Positions 43,129 to 51,285 of a stretch of DNA of 64,000 bases are shown piece after piece. Below the pieces are notes generated by a model. The model was given only the letters and a program-made list of their open reading frames with translations, did no database searches and had not been told where the DNA came from. The position numbers were made by a program, and so were the translations under genes. The DNA is from Salipiger marinus (GTDB lineage: Bacteria; Pseudomonadota; Alphaproteobacteria; Rhodobacterales; Rhodobacteraceae), in contig NZ_FNEJ01000027.1 of the NCBI RefSeq assembly GCF_900100085.1, positions 1 to 64,000 of the forward strand, in the 5' to 3' direction. Numbering within the stretch: the stretch's first letter is position 1; the number at the start of each line of letters is the position of its first letter.

Positions 43129-43977
43129 ATGACAGCCCTTCCCGCCGCGGCAGGTGTCGGGTTCAAGCCCGAGCATTTCGCCGCCATCCGCGCCGACCGG
43201 CCCCGCGTCGGCTTTTTCGAGGTTCACGCCGAAAACTACATGGGCGCGGGCGGGCTGCCGCATGTGCAGCTGGCCGCGATCCGCGAGGCCTATGCGCTGT
43301 CGATCCATGGCGTCGGCCTGTCCATCGGCGGCGCGCAGGGGCTTGACCGCGCGCATCTGGCCCGGCTGCGCGCCCTGTGCGACCGTTACCAGCCGGACAG
43401 CTTTTCCGAACATCTGGCATGGTCCAGCCATGGCGCCGACTATCTCAACGACCTGCTGCCGCTGCCCTATACGCCAGAGACGCTGGATCTGGTCGCGGCC
43501 CATGTCGATCAGGTGCAGGAGGGGCTGGGCCGCAGGATGCTGCTGGAAAACCCCGCGACCTATGTGCTGTTCGACCAGTCGACCCTGTCCGAGACCGAGT
43601 TTCTGGCCGAGCTTGCGCGGCGCACCGGCTGCGGGCTGCTTCTGGACGTGAACAACGTCTTTGTGTCCTGCACCAATCACGGCACCGATCCCCGCGCCTA
43701 TCTGGCGGGGTTTCCGCTGGCGGCGGTGGCCGAGATCCATCTGGGCGGGCACGCGGCAGAGGATCTGCCCTCCGGCCCGCTGCTGATCGACAGCCATGGC
43801 GCGGCGGTGGCCGATCCGGTCTGGACGCTTTACGCAGAGGTCATCGCCCGCACCGGCCCGCTGCCGACGCTGGTGGAATGGGACAATGACCTGCCCGACT
43901 GGCCGGTGCTGGCCGCCGAAGCGGCGCGGGCCGACCATCTGCTCCGCGAGGCTGGCCGCCATGCCCGCGCATCCTGA
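43129..43977 (+). CDS. bufB1: DUF692 multinuclear iron oxidase (MNIO), bufferin-modifying enzyme
   Basis: A 282-residue TIM-barrel protein of the DUF692 family (MbnB/BufB). Iron ligands are visible in [80 protein letters not shown] and [10 protein letters not shown]; all the His, Glu, Asp and Asn positions expected for the multinuclear site are present. It oxidises cysteines of BufA1 to thiooxazoles. It overlaps bufC1 by 17 bases, which fits an obligate partner. Confidence 0.93.
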   Translation: MTALPAAAGVGFKPEHFAAIRADRPRVGFFEVHAENYMGAGGLPHVQLAAIREAYALSIHGVGLSIGGAQGLDRAHLARLRALCDRYQPDSFSEHLAWSSHGADYLNDLLPLPYTPETLDLVAAHVDQVQEGLGRRMLLENPATYVLFDQSTLSETEFLAELARRTGCGLLLDVNNVFVSCTNHGTDPRAYLAGFPLAAVAEIHLGGHAAEDLPSGPLLIDSHGAAVADPVWTLYAEVIARTGPLPTLVEWDNDLPDWPVLAAEAARADHLLREAGRHARAS

Positions 43978-44710
43978 GTTTCTGGCCCGGTTCGACGCGG
44001 CGCTGCGCGGCGGCGCGCTGCCTCCCGGCGTGACCGCCCGCGCCCCCGCCGAGGCCGAGCGGCGCTTTGCCGTCTATCGCAACAACGTCACCGTCAGCCT
44101 GACCGGGGCGCTGGCGGCGCGGTTCCCGGTGATCGCCCGGCTGGTGGGGCCTGCGTTTTTTGCGGCTCTGGCCCGGCATTTTGCGGAAACCCACCGCCCG
44201 CAGAGCCCGGTGATCGCCGAATGGGGGGCGGAGTTTCCGGAGTTTCTGGAAGGATTTCCGCCGCTTGCCGCCTATCCCTATATGGGCGATGTGGCGCGGA
44301 TCGAACATGCGCGGGGCCGCGCCTTTCACGCCGCCGATGCCGCCCCGCTGCACCCCGCCCGGCTGGCGGGAGCGGATCCCGAGACGCTGCGGCTGGGGCT
44401 GCACCCCTCGCTGATCCTGCTGCGGCTGGCACATCCGGCGGTGTCGATCTGGGCGCGCAACCAGCCCGGCGGCGCGGATCTGCCGCTGGCGCGCGGCCCG
44501 CAGATCGCGCTGATCCTGCGCGATCCGGGCTATGAGGTGCAGCTGCGCGCCGTGACGGCGGGCGAGGCCGCGCTGATCGAGGCGCTGGTGCAGGGCCAGC
44601 CGCTGGCAGAGGCCGCCGCCCACGCCCATGCCGCCGATCCCGGGTTTGATCCCGCCCGCACCCTTCCCGAACTGATGCGCCACGGCGCGCTTGTCGATGC
44701 AAAGGTCTGA
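43961..44710 (+). CDS. bufC1: DUF2063 partner protein of the MNIO
   Basis: A 249-residue protein with the DUF2063 N-terminal domain: [51 protein letters not shown] and [21 protein letters not shown]. The family (MbnC/BufC) binds the DUF692 enzyme and the leader of the precursor. ATG at 43961 ([11 protein letters not shown]) is selected because the longer frame overlaps bufB deeply. It lies 3 bases before the DoxX gene. Confidence 0.92.
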   Translation: MPAHPEFLARFDAALRGGALPPGVTARAPAEAERRFAVYRNNVTVSLTGALAARFPVIARLVGPAFFAALARHFAETHRPQSPVIAEWGAEFPEFLEGFPPLAAYPYMGDVARIEHARGRAFHAADAAPLHPARLAGADPETLRLGLHPSLILLRLAHPAVSIWARNQPGGADLPLARGPQIALILRDPGYEVQLRAVTAGEAALIEALVQGQPLAEAAAHAHAADPGFDPARTLPELMRHGALVDAKV

Positions 44711-44713
44711 CCC

Positions 44714-45169
44714 ATGAACATGCTGCTTCAGCCGCTTGGCCGGTTCAATGCGCTGGCGGGCGCGATCCCCCGCGATGCCGTGGCGCTGGCGCTGCGGGTG
44801 TTTCCCGCGCTGGTGTTCTGGCAGTCCGGACGCACCAAGGTGGAGGGGCTATTTTCGATCAAGGACAGCACGTGGTATCTCTTCGAACAGGAATACGCCC
44901 TGCCGCTGATCCCGCCGCAGATCGCCGCCGTGCTGGCCACCTTTGCCGAACATCTGCTGCCGATCCTGATGATCGCGGGGCTGCTCACGCGGCTTTCGGC
45001 GCTGGGGCTGCTGGCGATGACGGCGGTCATCCAGATCTTCGTCTATCCCGGCGCGTGGGTCACCCACGGGCTCTGGGCTGCCGCGCTGCTGGCGCTGGTC
45101 GCCATGGGTCCGGGGCGCTGGTCGCTGGATCATGCGCTGCGGCTTGACCGGGGCTGCGGGCCGCGGTGA
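44714..45169 (+). CDS. DoxX-family membrane protein of the bufferin operon
   Basis: A 151-residue four-helix DoxX protein: [20 protein letters not shown], then [48 protein letters not shown] and [19 protein letters not shown]. DoxX proteins are the usual fourth member of DUF2282-DUF692-DUF2063 operons (BufD), perhaps handling membrane quinone or thiol electrons for the modification. Its stop overlaps an ATG (TGATG at 45167-45171) that opens the frame of the Cys-repeat region and sigma factor. Confidence 0.9.
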   Translation: MNMLLQPLGRFNALAGAIPRDAVALALRVFPALVFWQSGRTKVEGLFSIKDSTWYLFEQEYALPLIPPQIAAVLATFAEHLLPILMIAGLLTRLSALGLLAMTAVIQIFVYPGAWVTHGLWAAALLALVAMGPGRWSLDHALRLDRGCGPR

Positions 45170-45206
45170 TGGACGCGCTTTGTGTCGCCTGCGCTGCCGC
45201 GCCGCC

Positions 45207-45326
45207 GCGCAGGCAGGACTCCGCGCCGCCGCGCCTTCGGGACTGCGCCCCCTTGCGCATCCCCGATTGCGCGCCGCCGCGCATGGCGGATTGCGCGCCC
45301 CCGCGCATCCCCGATTGCGCGACTCC
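45207..45326 (+). repeat. Five tandem 24-bp units encoding Cys octapeptides
   Basis: Units start at 45207, 45231, 45255, 45279 and 45303; units 3 and 5 are identical over their first 19 bases (GCGCATCCCCGATTGCGCG). In the frame of the sigma factor they encode eight-residue units RDCAPLRI, PDCAPPRM, ADCAPPRI and PDCATPAD, with a first degenerate QDSAPPRL. The frame is open from the ATG overlapping the DoxX stop right into the sigma factor gene. Either this is a Cys-rich N-terminal extension of the sigma factor, a separate leader peptide, or non-coding repeats that happen to stay open. Confidence 0.75.
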
Positions 45327-45378
45327 CGCCGACCGCGCTAGCCTGCCCGCGACAGCACGCAGGTCGCGGGAGGCCGGG

Positions 45379-45921
45379 TTGGACAAAGACCCCAGCTGGG
45401 AAAGCCTTCTGGCCCGCGCCAATGCGGGCGACAGCGCGGCCTTTGCCCGCTTTCTGACCGAGATCACGCCCAGCCTGCGCGCGCTGATCCGGGCGCGCGG
45501 CACCGCCCTGCCCGCCCATCAGCACGAGGACATCCTGCAGGAGGTGCTGCTGGCCATCCATCTGAAGCGCGGCAGCTGGCGGCAGGGATCGCCGGTGCGC
45601 CCGTGGCTTTACGCGGTGGCGCGCTACAAGATCGTGGATGCGTTCCGGCGCCGCAACGCCGCGATCCATCTGCCCATTGACGATTACGCCGACAGTCTGG
45701 AACAGGACATGCCCGACACGCCGCTTGCCGCGCGCGATGCCGACCGCCTGCTGGACCAGATCGACACGAGGTCCGCCGCGCTGGTGCGGGCCATTGCGCT
45801 GGACGGCGACAGCGCCGAAGAAGCAGGCGGCAGGCTGGGGCTCAGCGCGGGGGCGACGCGCGTCGCCCTGCACCGCGCGCTGAAGCGCCTGTCACAGCTT
45901 GCCGAAAGGATGAACCGATGA
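45379..45921 (+). CDS. sigF: ECF sigma factor, SigF-like
   Basis: A 180-residue ECF sigma factor from TTG at 45379, preceded by GGGAGG. Region 2 reads ITPSLRALIRARG, EDILQEVLLAIHLKRGSW and RPWLYAVARYKIVDAFRRR; region 4 reads ALDGDSAEEAGGRLGLSAGA and RVALHRALKRL. It resembles Caulobacter SigF, which with the DUF1109 anti-sigma NrsF controls bufferin operons in response to metals. An alternative ATG at 45169 would add 70 residues containing the Cys octapeptides and couple translation to DoxX; homologues usually lack such an extension. It overlaps nrsF by 4 bases. Confidence 0.88.
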   Translation: MDKDPSWESLLARANAGDSAAFARFLTEITPSLRALIRARGTALPAHQHEDILQEVLLAIHLKRGSWRQGSPVRPWLYAVARYKIVDAFRRRNAAIHLPIDDYADSLEQDMPDTPLAARDADRLLDQIDTRSAALVRAIALDGDSAEEAGGRLGLSAGATRVALHRALKRLSQLAERMNR

Positions 45922-46556
45922 CCAATTCCCCGCCGACCGAAGCTTTCATCCGCGATCTGGCCAGCCGCCCCGCCCCCGCGCCGCTGCGTCCGGCGCTGGT
46001 GGCGCTGGCCGTGGCGGGTGCAATCCTTGCCGGGCTGGCGCTGTTTTTTGCGCTGTTCGGCCTGCGCCCCGATCCCGGGGCGATGGCGCGGCCCGTGGTC
46101 GCCGCCAAGGCGCTGCTGCCGCTGGCGCTGGCGGGGCTGGCGTTGCCGCTGGCGCTGCTTTCGGTGCGACCGGGCGCGCGGCTGCCGCTCTGGCCGCTGC
46201 TGGTGCCGGTGGCGCTGGCCGCAGGGCTTTTTGCGGCGCGGCTGATCGACCTGCCGCCGCAGCGCCTGCTGCCCGACCTGATGGGGCAGACCGCGCTGGC
46301 CTGCCTGATTTCCGTCGTCACGCTGTCGCTGCTGCCGCTGGCGGCGGGGCTGGCGCTGCTGCGCCGTGGCGCGCCCACCCGTCCGGTGCTGTCCGGCGCG
46401 CTGACCGGACTTGCCGCCAGCGCGGGCACCGCCGCAGGCTATGCGCTGCACTGCACCGAGGATTCGCCGCTGTTCTATGTCAGCTGGTATGGGCTCGCGC
46501 TCTGCCTTGCAAGCGCGCTTGGCGCGTGGCTGGGCCACCGCCACCTGCGCTGGTAG
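45918..46556 (+). CDS. nrsF: NrsF-like anti-sigma factor, DUF1109
   Basis: A 212-residue inner-membrane protein with six predicted helices (for example ALVALAVAGAILAGLALFF, KALLPLALAGLALPLALL, WPLLVPVALAAGLFAA). Two cysteines face a periplasmic position, in QTALACLISV and YALHCTEDSP, matching the conserved pair that in Caulobacter NrsF is needed for release of SigF upon metal stress. The short cytoplasmic N-terminus (EAFIRDLASRP) should bind the sigma factor. ATGA overlap with sigF. Confidence 0.92.
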   Translation: MTNSPPTEAFIRDLASRPAPAPLRPALVALAVAGAILAGLALFFALFGLRPDPGAMARPVVAAKALLPLALAGLALPLALLSVRPGARLPLWPLLVPVALAAGLFAARLIDLPPQRLLPDLMGQTALACLISVVTLSLLPLAAGLALLRRGAPTRPVLSGALTGLAASAGTAAGYALHCTEDSPLFYVSWYGLALCLASALGAWLGHRHLRW

Positions 46557-46570
46557 CGCAGGCCCGCCGC

Positions 46571-47347
46571 TCAGACGCGGGACACCTGCACCGACTGCCA
46601 CAGCATTTCCGCAGGCACCTGCGATTCCATGAAGGCCACGTCATAGGCATCGCGCCCCACCGCGATCACCGCCATCGTGTCTGCGCGGCACATGCCGGTG
46701 GCGTCGACCAGATGCCAGCCACCGCTGAGCCAGACCTGCGCCACGGCGTGGAAATCCGGCGGCGTCACATCGGGGCTGTAGACCGCGACCATCCGCGCCG
46801 GGATCTGCGCCGCCCGCGTCAGCGCGCACATCAGATGGGCGTAATCGCGGCACACGCCCTGCCGCCCGGCAAAGGTTTCCAGCACCGTGGTGCTGGCATC
46901 GGAACTGCCCGGCACATAGGCCAGCTCGGCCTCGATCCAGTCGCGCATGGCGCTGATCTTGGCGCCGCCGCCAAGCCCGCCGAAGCGCTTTTCGACAAAG
47001 GACACGAACTTGTCGGACTGGCAGTAAAGCGAGGGGCGCAGATAGGGCACCGCCTCGCCGGGCAGCAGATGCAGCGGATCGGCCTGCAGCTGGTCCAGCA
47101 CCTGACTGCGCCGGGTGATGTCCAGCAGCGCGCGATAGCTCAGACGCATCTCGTCGCCCGGCACGCGCGCCCATATCCGTTCGCCGACCCCGGCATCGCC
47201 GGTGATGCGGGTCACATCGGCTGTGCCAAGATCCAGCGTCTCCTGCACGAGCCTCTGCCCCTCGGTCTGTCCGGCCTGCAGGGCCAGAAAGACGGTGTTG
47301 GACCGCTGGAACCGGTAATGCAGGGCCACGTCGATCTGGATGCGCAT
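46571..47347 (-). CDS. Transglutaminase-like cysteine protease family protein
   Basis: A 258-residue protein. The N-terminal bacterial transglutaminase-like domain (IQIDVALHYRFQ) is followed by the catalytic core: Cys in AGRQGVCRDYAHLMCAL, His in DFHAVAQVWLSGGWHLVD, Asp in DATGM. No signal peptide. The family contains cysteine peptidases and ligases of unknown substrate. It is convergent with nrsF and stands alone. Confidence 0.88.
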   Translation of the reverse strand: MRIQIDVALHYRFQRSNTVFLALQAGQTEGQRLVQETLDLGTADVTRITGDAGVGERIWARVPGDEMRLSYRALLDITRRSQVLDQLQADPLHLLPGEAVPYLRPSLYCQSDKFVSFVEKRFGGLGGGAKISAMRDWIEAELAYVPGSSDASTTVLETFAGRQGVCRDYAHLMCALTRAAQIPARMVAVYSPDVTPPDFHAVAQVWLSGGWHLVDATGMCRADTMAVIAVGRDAYDVAFMESQVPAEMLWQSVQVSRV

Positions 47348-47522
47348 CAAGACTCCTATTGCCAGACATTTGCCTGCGACGCTCGGGCGGATCCTGCGTT
47401 GCGGATCCGGAGCGTCCTGCCGCCGCGTGACGGGCCGCGCAGGTCATGGCCCGTGCCCTAACCGTTCCTCAGCCGCGCTACAACCGGCGAACCGGGCCTG
47501 AGGGCACCACAGACCGGCTCCG

Positions 47523-48398
47523 TCACGCCTCGGTCGCGGAGTCGGTCAGCCATGCGACGATGGCCGCCACCTCGGGACGGTGCAGGTTGGTGCTGTGCGG
47601 GATGACGATGTGATGCCCCAGCCGTTCGGGCAGGGTTTCCGGACAGGCGGGCACCAGCCGCCCGTCGCGCAGATAGGGCCGGGCAAACACCTCGGCCACC
47701 AGCGCATAGCCGCGCCCTGAGGCGGCGTAATCAAGCGCGATCAGCGACTGGTCCACGATCAGCGCGGGCGGCGGCAGGTCCACATCCGGGACATGGCAGC
47801 TGAAAAACTCCTCCCAGCTGTCCAGAACCCCGGTGATCTCGATCAGGGGGCGGGTCGCGATCTCGGCGGCGGGCGCCACCAGCGCGGGCGTCGACACCGG
47901 CAGCACCCGGCCCTGAATCAGCCGCGAGACCGTGCCATCGGTCCATGTGCCGTCGCCATAGCGGATGTCGATGTCGATGCCGTCGCGCCCGGCATCCTCG
48001 GACCACGAGGTCGACAGCAGCCGCAGCGAGATCTCGGGATGGGTCAGGTGGAAGCTCTGCAGATGCGGCAGCAGCCACAGCATGGTCAGCGAACTGAGAC
48101 AGCGCAGCGTGACCGTATGCGTGTGACTTTTGCCGAAAAGCCCGGCGGTGGAATTGTTCAGCGTCGCAAAGGCCTGCGTCACGATCGGCAGGTAGCTCTG
48201 CCCGAGCCGCGTCAGGTGCAGCTCCCGCCGGTGCCGGGTGAACAGCGGCTGACCCAGCTGCGCCTCCAGCGCGCGGACCTGATAGCTGATCGCCGAGGGG
48301 GTCAGGTTCAGTTCCGACGCGGCGCGGGTGAAATTGCCCAGCCGGGCGCTGGCCTCGAACGCGCGCAGCCATGGCAGGGGCGGCAGATCGTTGAACAT
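47523..48398 (-). CDS. LysR-family transcriptional regulator (GcvA-like)
   Basis: A 291-residue LysR regulator. The N-terminal helix-turn-helix is RAFEASARLGNFTRAASELNLTPSAISYQVRALE, here in its GcvA/AmpR subgroup form LPPLPWLRAFEASARLGN; the C-terminal part is the substrate-binding fold (VTLRCLSSLTMLWLLPHLQSF). It is divergent from the GMC oxidoreductase gene, with 104 bases between. That gap holds the AT-rich stretch AAATTATTATTCG where a LysR T-N11-A box is likely. It presumably activates the catabolic cluster. Confidence 0.92.
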   Translation of the reverse strand: MFNDLPPLPWLRAFEASARLGNFTRAASELNLTPSAISYQVRALEAQLGQPLFTRHRRELHLTRLGQSYLPIVTQAFATLNNSTAGLFGKSHTHTVTLRCLSSLTMLWLLPHLQSFHLTHPEISLRLLSTSWSEDAGRDGIDIDIRYGDGTWTDGTVSRLIQGRVLPVSTPALVAPAAEIATRPLIEITGVLDSWEEFFSCHVPDVDLPPPALIVDQSLIALDYAASGRGYALVAEVFARPYLRDGRLVPACPETLPERLGHHIVIPHSTNLHRPEVAAIVAWLTDSATEA

Positions 48399-48502
48399 GG
48401 GGCAGACCCTTCTGCGAAAAATTTCGATGCTGAGGCAAATTATTATTCGTTAGCCCCTTCCGCCGTCAAACTGTCACACTGGCGGCACAACAGGGGGACC
48501 AT

Positions 48503-50113
48503 GTGACGCAGTACGATTACATCATTGTGGGCGCCGGATCGGCAGGCTGCGTGCTGGCCGAACGGCTGAGCCGGTCGGGCCGCCATTCGGTCCTGCTGCT
48601 GGAGGCCGGAGGCCGCGACCACCTGCCGTGGATCACCATGCCGCTGGGGTATGGCAAGACCTTCTATCACCCGCGCGTCAACTGGCGCTACAGCGCCGCC
48701 CCGGACGAGGGGCTGAACGGGCGCAGCGATTACTGGCCGCGCGGTCGCGTGGTGGGCGGGTCCGGATCCATCAACGCGATGCTTTACGCGCGGGGCCGCC
48801 CCGAGGATTTTGACGACTGGCAGGCCTCTGGCGCCGAGGGCTGGGGCTGGGACGCGGTCCGCGACGCCTATGCGCAGATCGAAACGCAGGTGGCCCCGGA
48901 CGGCACACGGCAGGGCAGCGGCCCGGTGCATGTGCAGGACGTGTCGGACCAGATCCACCCGGTGACCCGGCATTTCTTCGACGCCGCGCGCGATCTGGGG
49001 CTTGGCACCTGCGACGATCCCAATGCCGCCGATGCCGAAGGTGCTGCCGCCTACCGCATCAACACCCGGCGCGGGCAGCGCCATTCCTCGGCCCGCGCCA
49101 TGCTGCGCCCTGCCCTGCGCCGCCCCAACCTGCGGCTGGAAACCGGCGCGCTGGTACAGGGCCTGCGCATCGAAGAGCGCCGCGCCGTCGCCGTGCGCTA
49201 TGCCCGCCATGGCCGCGTGACCGAGGCGCGGGCGGGGCGCGAGATCCTGCTGGCGGCAGGCGCCGTGACCTCGCCCCGGCTGCTGCAGCTGTCGGGCATC
49301 GGCCCTGCCGAGACGCTGCGCGCGGCGGGGCTTGCCGTGCTCGACGACAATCCCAATGTCGGCGGGCATCTGCAGGACCATCTGGGCATCAGCTATCTGT
49401 ACCGCGCCACCGAACCCACGCTGAACAACGCGCTGGCGCCGCTGTCGGGCAAGCTGCGGGCGGGGCTGCAATATCTGCTGACCCGGCGCGGCCCGCTGGC
49501 GCTGTCGGTGAACCAGTGCGGCGGCTATTTCCGTTCTGACCCGGCGCTGGCGCGGCCCGACCAGCAGCTTTATTTCAACCCGGTGACCTATACGACCACG
49601 CCCAAGGGCACGCGGACGGTCATCAATCCCGATCCGTTTCCGGGCTTCATCATCGGCTTTTCGCCCACCCGCCCGACCAGCCGGGGCCGCATCGACATCA
49701 CCTCGGCCAATCCCGGCGATGCGCCGCTGATCCGGCCCGGCAGCCTTGCCACCGCCGAAGACCGCGCCGCCGTCATCGCGGGCGGGCGGCTCTGCCAGAG
49801 CTTCATGCAGAGCGCGGCCATGGCGCCGCTGATCGCCGGACCCATCGGCGCCGATCTGCGCGGCATGGACGATGCCGCCCTCCTTGCCGATTTCCGCGAC
49901 CGCAGCGGATCGGTGTTTCACCCGGTGGGCACCTGCCGGATGGGGCGCTGCGCCGCAGATTCGGTGGTCGATCCCCGGCTCAGGGTGCACGGGATCGGCG
50001 GGCTGCGCGCGGTCGATGCGTCGGTCTTTCCCAACCTCACCTCCGCCAACACCAACGCGCCCACGATGATGGTCGCATGGCGCGCCGCCGACATGATTCT
50101 GGAGGACGCATGA
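48503..50113 (+). CDS. GMC-family FAD oxidoreductase (alcohol/choline dehydrogenase-like)
   Basis: A 536-residue flavoprotein. The FAD-binding motif is DYIIVGAGSAGCVLAERLS, GMC signature 1 is GRVVGGSGSINAMLYARG, signature 2 is AGAVTSPRLLQLSGIGP, and the catalytic His region is FHPVGTCRMG with the Asn in SANTNAPTMM. GTG at 48503 follows AGGGGGA. Members oxidise alcohols to aldehydes; the adjacent aldehyde dehydrogenase would take the product to an acid. The substrate is not evident; BetA-like choline use is one option but betaine transport genes are not in the cluster. Overlaps the next gene (ATGA). Confidence 0.92.
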   Translation: MTQYDYIIVGAGSAGCVLAERLSRSGRHSVLLLEAGGRDHLPWITMPLGYGKTFYHPRVNWRYSAAPDEGLNGRSDYWPRGRVVGGSGSINAMLYARGRPEDFDDWQASGAEGWGWDAVRDAYAQIETQVAPDGTRQGSGPVHVQDVSDQIHPVTRHFFDAARDLGLGTCDDPNAADAEGAAAYRINTRRGQRHSSARAMLRPALRRPNLRLETGALVQGLRIEERRAVAVRYARHGRVTEARAGREILLAAGAVTSPRLLQLSGIGPAETLRAAGLAVLDDNPNVGGHLQDHLGISYLYRATEPTLNNALAPLSGKLRAGLQYLLTRRGPLALSVNQCGGYFRSDPALARPDQQLYFNPVTYTTTPKGTRTVINPDPFPGFIIGFSPTRPTSRGRIDITSANPGDAPLIRPGSLATAEDRAAVIAGGRLCQSFMQSAAMAPLIAGPIGADLRGMDDAALLADFRDRSGSVFHPVGTCRMGRCAADSVVDPRLRVHGIGGLRAVDASVFPNLTSANTNAPTMMVAWRAADMILEDA

Positions 50114-51285
50114 CACAGCCCTATTCCGCCTCGGGCGCCGTCCCGCTGCGCGCCGCCTCCGGCGCCGAAGATACCGGCCCGCGCCTGACCCGGATCGAGA
50201 CCTTCACCACGCCGCTGGTGGGCTTCGTGCGCGTCACCACCGAGGATGGCGCCTCCGGCTGGGGGCAGGTGTCGCCCTATAATGCCGACATCACCTGTCA
50301 GGTTCTGCACCGGCAGGTGGCGCCTTGGGCGCTGGGGCGCGGCACCGACGCGCTGGAAGAGGTCATCGCGCAGATCCCCGAACGCGAACACAAATACCCC
50401 GGCACCTATCTGTGCCGCGCCATGGCCGGGCTCGACACGGCGGTCTGGGACTGGCGCGGCAAGGTCGCGGGCCTGCCGGTCTGCACCCTGCTGGGCGGCA
50501 CGCCCGGGCGGGTGCGCGCCTATGCCTCCTCGATGCGGCGCGACATCTCCGCCGAGGAGGAGACGCGGCGGATGCAGGCCCTGCGCGACCGCCACGGCTT
50601 TGACGCCTTCAAGGTGCGGGTGGGGGCCGAATGCGGCCATGACCGCGACGAATGGCCGGGCCGCACCGAGGCGATCATCCCCGCGCTGCGCCGCGCCATG
50701 GGGCCAGAGGCGAGCCTGCTCGTGGATGCCAATTCCGGCTTCTCGCCGGAGCGCGCCATCGCCGTGGGCGGGCTGCTGCAGGATCACGGCTTCGAGCATT
50801 TCGAGGAACCCTGCCCCTATTGGGAGATGGAGCAGACCGCCCGTGTCCGCGCCGCGCTGGACCTTGACGTGGCGGGCGGCGAACAGGACTGGGATCTGGT
50901 CAACTGGCGCCGGATGATCGCGCTGCGCGCGGTGGACATCGTGCAGCCGGACATCCTTTATGTCGGGGGCATGATCCGGGCGATGCAGGTGGCGCGGATG
51001 GGTGATGCGGCGGGCCTGCCCTGCACGCCCCATGCCGCCAACCTGTCGCTGGTCACGCTGTTCACCCTGCATCTGCTGCGCGCCGTGCCCAATCCGGGCC
51101 GCTATCTGGAATTCTCCATCGAGGGACCGGACTATTACCCGTGGCAGGAGGGGCTGTTCCGCAACGATCCCTACACCGTGACCGACGGTCATCTGACGGT
51201 CACCGACGCGCCGGGCTGGGGGGTGGAAATCACCGCCGATTTTCTTGCCCGCGCCACCTATCACAGCAGCGAGGCTCCTTCATGA
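50110..51285 (+). CDS. Mandelate racemase/muconate lactonizing family enzyme (enolase superfamily)
   Basis: A 391-residue enolase-superfamily protein. The Lys motif is FDAFKVRVGAECGHD (KxR), metal ligands are in LLVDANSGFSPERA, HFEEPCPYWEME and VAGGEQDWDL, and the barrel end has DIVQPDILYVGGM and CTPHAANLS with a candidate general-base His. Family members abstract an alpha proton from a carboxylate, giving racemases, lactonizing enzymes and sugar-acid dehydratases. In this cluster a dehydratase or racemase acting on the acid made by GMC and ALDH enzymes is likely. ATG at 50110 overlaps the GMC stop; its stop overlaps ALDH. Confidence 0.88.
   Translation: MTQPYSASGAVPLRAASGAEDTGPRLTRIETFTTPLVGFVRVTTEDGASGWGQVSPYNADITCQVLHRQVAPWALGRGTDALEEVIAQIPEREHKYPGTYLCRAMAGLDTAVWDWRGKVAGLPVCTLLGGTPGRVRAYASSMRRDISAEEETRRMQALRDRHGFDAFKVRVGAECGHDRDEWPGRTEAIIPALRRAMGPEASLLVDANSGFSPERAIAVGGLLQDHGFEHFEEPCPYWEMEQTARVRAALDLDVAGGEQDWDLVNWRRMIALRAVDIVQPDILYVGGMIRAMQVARMGDAAGLPCTPHAANLSLVTLFTLHLLRAVPNPGRYLEFSIEGPDYYPWQEGLFRNDPYTVTDGHLTVTDAPGWGVEITADFLARATYHSSEAPS

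Noticed and set aside
48443-50116. 557-residue minus-strand frame opposite the GMC oxidoreductase
   Set aside because: Antisense shadow with His/Arg/Gly-rich low-complexity translation and no domain; the plus strand has a full GMC protein.
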